From Clostridium bornimense (GTDB lineage Bacteria; Bacillota; Clostridia; Clostridiales; Clostridiaceae), in NCBI RefSeq assembly GCF_018917145.1, contig NZ_JAHLOD010000007.1, forward strand, positions 1 to 64,000: 64,000 nucleotides of DNA, given 5' to 3'. Position numbers and translations under genes: made by a program. The notes beneath the pieces are model-generated. The model was given only the letters and a program-made list of their open reading frames with translations. It ran no database searches and was not told the DNA's origin. Below are positions 61,330-64,000 of this stretch, piece by piece (the first letter of the stretch is position 1; each line of letters begins with the position of its first letter).

Positions 61330-62625
61330 ATGGCTATTGTTGATGTTGTTAAGTATAATGGGGGAACAGACATATTCGCATGGAAGTATCCTAATGAAGA
61401 ACTTGGAACATGGACACAATTGATTGTAAATGAATCTCAAGAAGCAATTCTATTTAAAAGTGGAAAAGCATTAGATGTATTTACTAGTGGAAGACATACA
61501 TTAGATACAGCTAATATACCAATCTTAAGAAAGCTAGTTAATTTACCTTTTGGTGGTAGATCACCGTTTACCGCAGAAGTGTGGTATGTTAATAAAGCTT
61601 ATGATTTAGATATAAAATGGGGAACTGCATCACCAATTCAATTACAGGATCCAAAATATAATGTATTTTTACCAATAAGGGCATTTGGACAATTTGGAAT
61701 ACAGATAGAAGATTCTAAAAAGTGTATGGTAAAGTTAATTGGTACAATGCCTGTGTTTGACAAGAAAAGTGTCACTAATTATTTTAAAGGATTATATCTT
61801 ACTAAAGTAAAAGATACCATATCATCATATATAATAAAGAAGCAAATAAGCGTATTGGAGATAAATGCATATCTAGATGAAATATCAGAAACTTTGAAGA
61901 GTAAAATGGTAGAGGTTTTAGGGGAGTATGGAATAAGACTTGTTGCCTTTTATGTTAATGATATTAGTGTTCCAGAGGACGATAGTGCAGTTATAAGATT
62001 AAAGGATGCTTTATCAAAGAGAGCGGAGATGGATATAATTGGCTACAACTATCAACAAGAAAGGTCTTTCGATACTTTAGAAGGAGCTGCTACTAATCCA
62101 AATTCAATACAAGGTAATATCATGGGTGTAGGTATGGGAGTTGGCATGGGTGTTGGTATAGGAGGAACAGTGGAATCTCAATTTGCTGGTCTTATGAACA
62201 ACATTATGACAGAAGTTAGAAAGAAAAAATGTCCAAATTGTAATTCTGATATTGATAAAGATACTAGATTTTGTGGCAATTGTGGATATGACACAAATAC
62301 AAAAGTAGAAAATAATGTTGAAATAAGATGTTCCAATTGTGGTGCAAAATTATCACCTGATTTGAAATTTTGTCCAGAGTGTGGGGATAGATATAATAAA
62401 TGTCCAAATTGCAAAGGAGACATTCCAGAAGGAGCTACAATTTGTCCAATATGCAAAGAGCCAGTACCAAGGAAATGTCCAGGTTGTGGTGCCGATATAA
62501 TTAATAAAAATGATAAATTTTGTGCAGAATGCGGAATGTCTTTAGTAAAAAAATGTTCCAGTTGTGGTAAGACCATTGAAGGCGATTCTAAGTTTTGCCC
62601 GGAATGTGGTAATAAGTTGAAGTAG
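61330..62625 (+). CDS. SPFH-domain protein with five zinc ribbons
   Basis: A 431-residue cytosolic or membrane-peripheral protein. The first 240 residues are the SPFH-type domain of the YdjI/virion-core-like branch (GTWTQLIVNESQEAILFKSG, GRSPFTAEVWYVNKAYDLDI). A Gly-Val-Met-rich turn (IMGVGMGVGMGVGIGG) follows. Then come five CxxC..CxxC zinc ribbons: CPNCNSD..CGNC, CSNCGAK..CPEC, CPNCKGD..CPIC, CPGCGAD..CAEC, CSSCGKT..CPEC. Start 61330 fits AGGGGAAGTGG. It heads a three-gene run; members are thought to organise membrane or stress bodies. Confidence 0.85.
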   Translation: MAIVDVVKYNGGTDIFAWKYPNEELGTWTQLIVNESQEAILFKSGKALDVFTSGRHTLDTANIPILRKLVNLPFGGRSPFTAEVWYVNKAYDLDIKWGTASPIQLQDPKYNVFLPIRAFGQFGIQIEDSKKCMVKLIGTMPVFDKKSVTNYFKGLYLTKVKDTISSYIIKKQISVLEINAYLDEISETLKSKMVEVLGEYGIRLVAFYVNDISVPEDDSAVIRLKDALSKRAEMDIIGYNYQQERSFDTLEGAATNPNSIQGNIMGVGMGVGMGVGIGGTVESQFAGLMNNIMTEVRKKKCPNCNSDIDKDTRFCGNCGYDTNTKVENNVEIRCSNCGAKLSPDLKFCPECGDRYNKCPNCKGDIPEGATICPICKEPVPRKCPGCGADIINKNDKFCAECGMSLVKKCSSCGKTIEGDSKFCPECGNKLK

Positions 62626-62637
62626 AAGGAGATACAT

Positions 62638-63303
62638 ATGAATAAGTACAAGGAACTAAAAGCTATTTTTCTTATTGGTTTAATCATGATGGTTATAACA
62701 TGGGTTATTTACTTTTTAGGTTTTATAGGCAGAACTAACATTTTCATTGCTATTTTATCATATTTCTTTGTAATTATATCAGAAATATCTTTATTGGTTA
62801 CTATAGTAAAAAACAAAAAAGGACTATATGGAATTAGCATAATAACAATATCAAGTTTATATATGATTTTTACAATGGTAGCAGCTTTCTTATTTGTAAA
62901 AATTTCAATTATGCCAGTAGGAATATATATATTAATCAATGTTATTGCTATCGGTGTTACTGCAATAATAAATATAGTATTAAACTATTTTCAATATCAC
63001 CAAGATGTTGTCAATAAAGAAATTTTAAATGCAGAGGCAATTATGATTCAATGTCAAAGTATTATTGAAACGTATCTTAATAGTGATGAGTATGATGATT
63101 ATAAAAAGCAATTAAATAAAATATATGAGGATATTAAGTATAGTGATATATCTTCAGAATGTGGGTTAGAGTCTACTTTATTAGAAAAGATAGAAAATAT
63201 TGCAGAAAATAAAGAGGATTTATCAAATTATTTAAGAGAAATATCTTCATTAGTAAAAGAAAGAAATATAAAGATGAAGAATTTAAAAAGAGGAACTATT
63301 TAG
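62638..63303 (+). CDS. four-helix membrane protein with cytosolic coiled coil
   Basis: A 221-residue protein, 12 nt after the SPFH gene with AGAAGGAGA. Residues 8-125 have four hydrophobic helices (for example FLIGLIMMVITWVIYFLGFI). The C-terminal 95 residues are charged and helical (NKEILNAEAIMIQCQSIIET to VKERNIKMKNLK). Unrecognised. Co-transcription with the SPFH protein suggests it is its membrane partner. Confidence 0.7.
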   Translation: MNKYKELKAIFLIGLIMMVITWVIYFLGFIGRTNIFIAILSYFFVIISEISLLVTIVKNKKGLYGISIITISSLYMIFTMVAAFLFVKISIMPVGIYILINVIAIGVTAIINIVLNYFQYHQDVVNKEILNAEAIMIQCQSIIETYLNSDEYDDYKKQLNKIYEDIKYSDISSECGLESTLLEKIENIAENKEDLSNYLREISSLVKERNIKMKNLKRGTI

Positions 63304-63322
63304 AAATAATGGGGTGCATAAA

Positions 63323-63949
63323 ATGAATGATAATATAAAGTGGTGGTATTCTTGGCCAGTAATATTTATATCTGCCATAATATTTTGTCCAATTACAATA
63401 GTATTAATAATTCTTAGAATTAAAAATGATAAAGGTAAAAATGGTGCTAAAATAGTATCATATATTCTTTTTATTGGTGCTGTAAGTGGAGTAGTAGCTT
63501 CCTTAAATGATGAATTCACAAAGGGAGAAGTTACACTTTTGCTAGTGCTTATTATAGTAGGTGGTATATTGAATCAATCAGCTAAAAAAATAAATCCTAC
63601 TGTTACAAGCAGTAAAAGTAACACGGCTGATAGATATAATAAATATGCAAATATAATTCTTAATGATAAACAATATAGCTTAAGCATTATTGCTAGTATG
63701 ATGTCACTATCTGAAAAAGAAGTTATGGATGACTTAAGTAATATGCTCAAAAGTGGCTTATTACCAGGATATTATATAAACTACAAAACTAATGAGATTG
63801 TCTCACCTGAAAGCAGAAAAAACTTTAATGCAAATCAGGGTAGCGAAGAAAATAGTGATAATAAAGTGGTAACATGTCCTAATTGTGGAGCACCAAATAT
63901 ATTTAAGTATGGTGAATCAGAATGTGAGTATTGTGGATCACCATTGTAA
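63323..63949 (+). CDS. membrane protein with C-terminal zinc ribbon
   Basis: A 208-residue protein; ATG at 63323 (GGGGTG 8 nt upstream). Two or three N-terminal helices (WPVIFISAIIFCPITIVLII, KIVSYILFIGAVSGVVA, TLLLVLIIVGGIL), a central winged-helix-like region with NDKQYSLSIIASMMSLSEKE and a terminal zinc ribbon CPNCGAPNIF..CEYCGSPL. Such PCI/winged-helix plus ribbon proteins accompany SPFH-ribbon proteins. Role unknown. Confidence 0.65.
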   Translation: MNDNIKWWYSWPVIFISAIIFCPITIVLIILRIKNDKGKNGAKIVSYILFIGAVSGVVASLNDEFTKGEVTLLLVLIIVGGILNQSAKKINPTVTSSKSNTADRYNKYANIILNDKQYSLSIIASMMSLSEKEVMDDLSNMLKSGLLPGYYINYKTNEIVSPESRKNFNANQGSEENSDNKVVTCPNCGAPNIFKYGESECEYCGSPL

Positions 63950-63960
63950 TATAAATTTGA

Positions 63961-63998
63961 AAGGGAAGGTTCAAAGAAATTGAATCCTTCCTTTTTTG
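63961..63998 (+). terminator. terminator of the SPFH operon
   Basis: AAGGGAAGGTTC pairs with GAATCCTTCCTTTTTT (one G-A mismatch). Confidence 0.75.
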
Positions 63999-64000
63999 TT

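Overview
The window looks like the chromosome of a low-GC, anaerobic, spore-former-type Firmicute, most probably a Clostridium (cluster I). Intergenic DNA is very AT-rich, ribosome binding sites are strong (AGGAGG type), rho-independent terminators are abundant, and there is a hybrid-cluster protein gene, a CIRCE-linked hsp18 pair, a RodA and a thermolysin-type protease. I see no rRNA, tRNA, CRISPR array or intact phage.

Layout. (1) 1-7.0 kb: a chain of orphan polymorphic-toxin tip modules and immunity genes (three Imm11-type, one SUKH, several unassigned), joined by repeated linker DNA that carries a terminator hairpin. The parent toxin gene probably lies just upstream of the window. (2) 7.1-11.1 kb: two hsp18 genes, each with a perfect CIRCE box far upstream, separated by the wreck of a radical SAM gene, then an ABC exporter with a nonsense codon. 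(3) 11.1-16.6 kb: ECF sigma factor plus DUF4179-type anti-sigma candidate, divergent from a SWIM/SNF2 helicase. A second, partly decayed copy of this block is at 35.9-40.5 kb. (4) 16.6-27.6 kb: an accessory patch of small genes (DUF488, two DUF3990 toxin-antitoxin-like loci, several GNAT acetyltransferases, flavodoxin, HAD phosphatase) mixed with many gene fragments and several families of repeated intergenic elements. (5) 27.6-35.1 kb: a catabolic cluster of YczE-type membrane protein, IclR regulator, hydantoinase B and A and a class III aminotransferase, with hairpins in the leaders. (6) 40.6-46 kb: TrhA/hemolysin III, RodA, a small P-loop kinase, a broken vanZ, and hcp fused to a DUF1858 domain. 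(7) 46-55 kb: AraC regulator with a heterodimeric ABC exporter, a radical SAM protein, a polysaccharide flippase and a small ABC transporter. (8) 55-64 kb: a UDG-like protein, an M4 protease with a membrane-anchored stand-alone propeptide-like neighbour that seems to start at ATT, a frameshifted GH30 xylanase, a guanylate kinase paralogue, and an SPFH/zinc-ribbon operon.

The observations I consider most worth pursuing are: six intergenic elements (four nearly identical) that each combine a sigma-A-like promoter, a short U-rich stretch with a UUUCCUUU segment and a terminator, without an ORF, which look like a multicopy small-RNA family; an 11-bp palindrome (TACGTGACGTA) found seven times at gene ends; the two DUF3990 loci; the silent toxin cassettes with built-in terminators; and the ATT-start propeptide-like protein beside the M4 protease. 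Functional names rest on recognising motifs by eye; no database search was possible.
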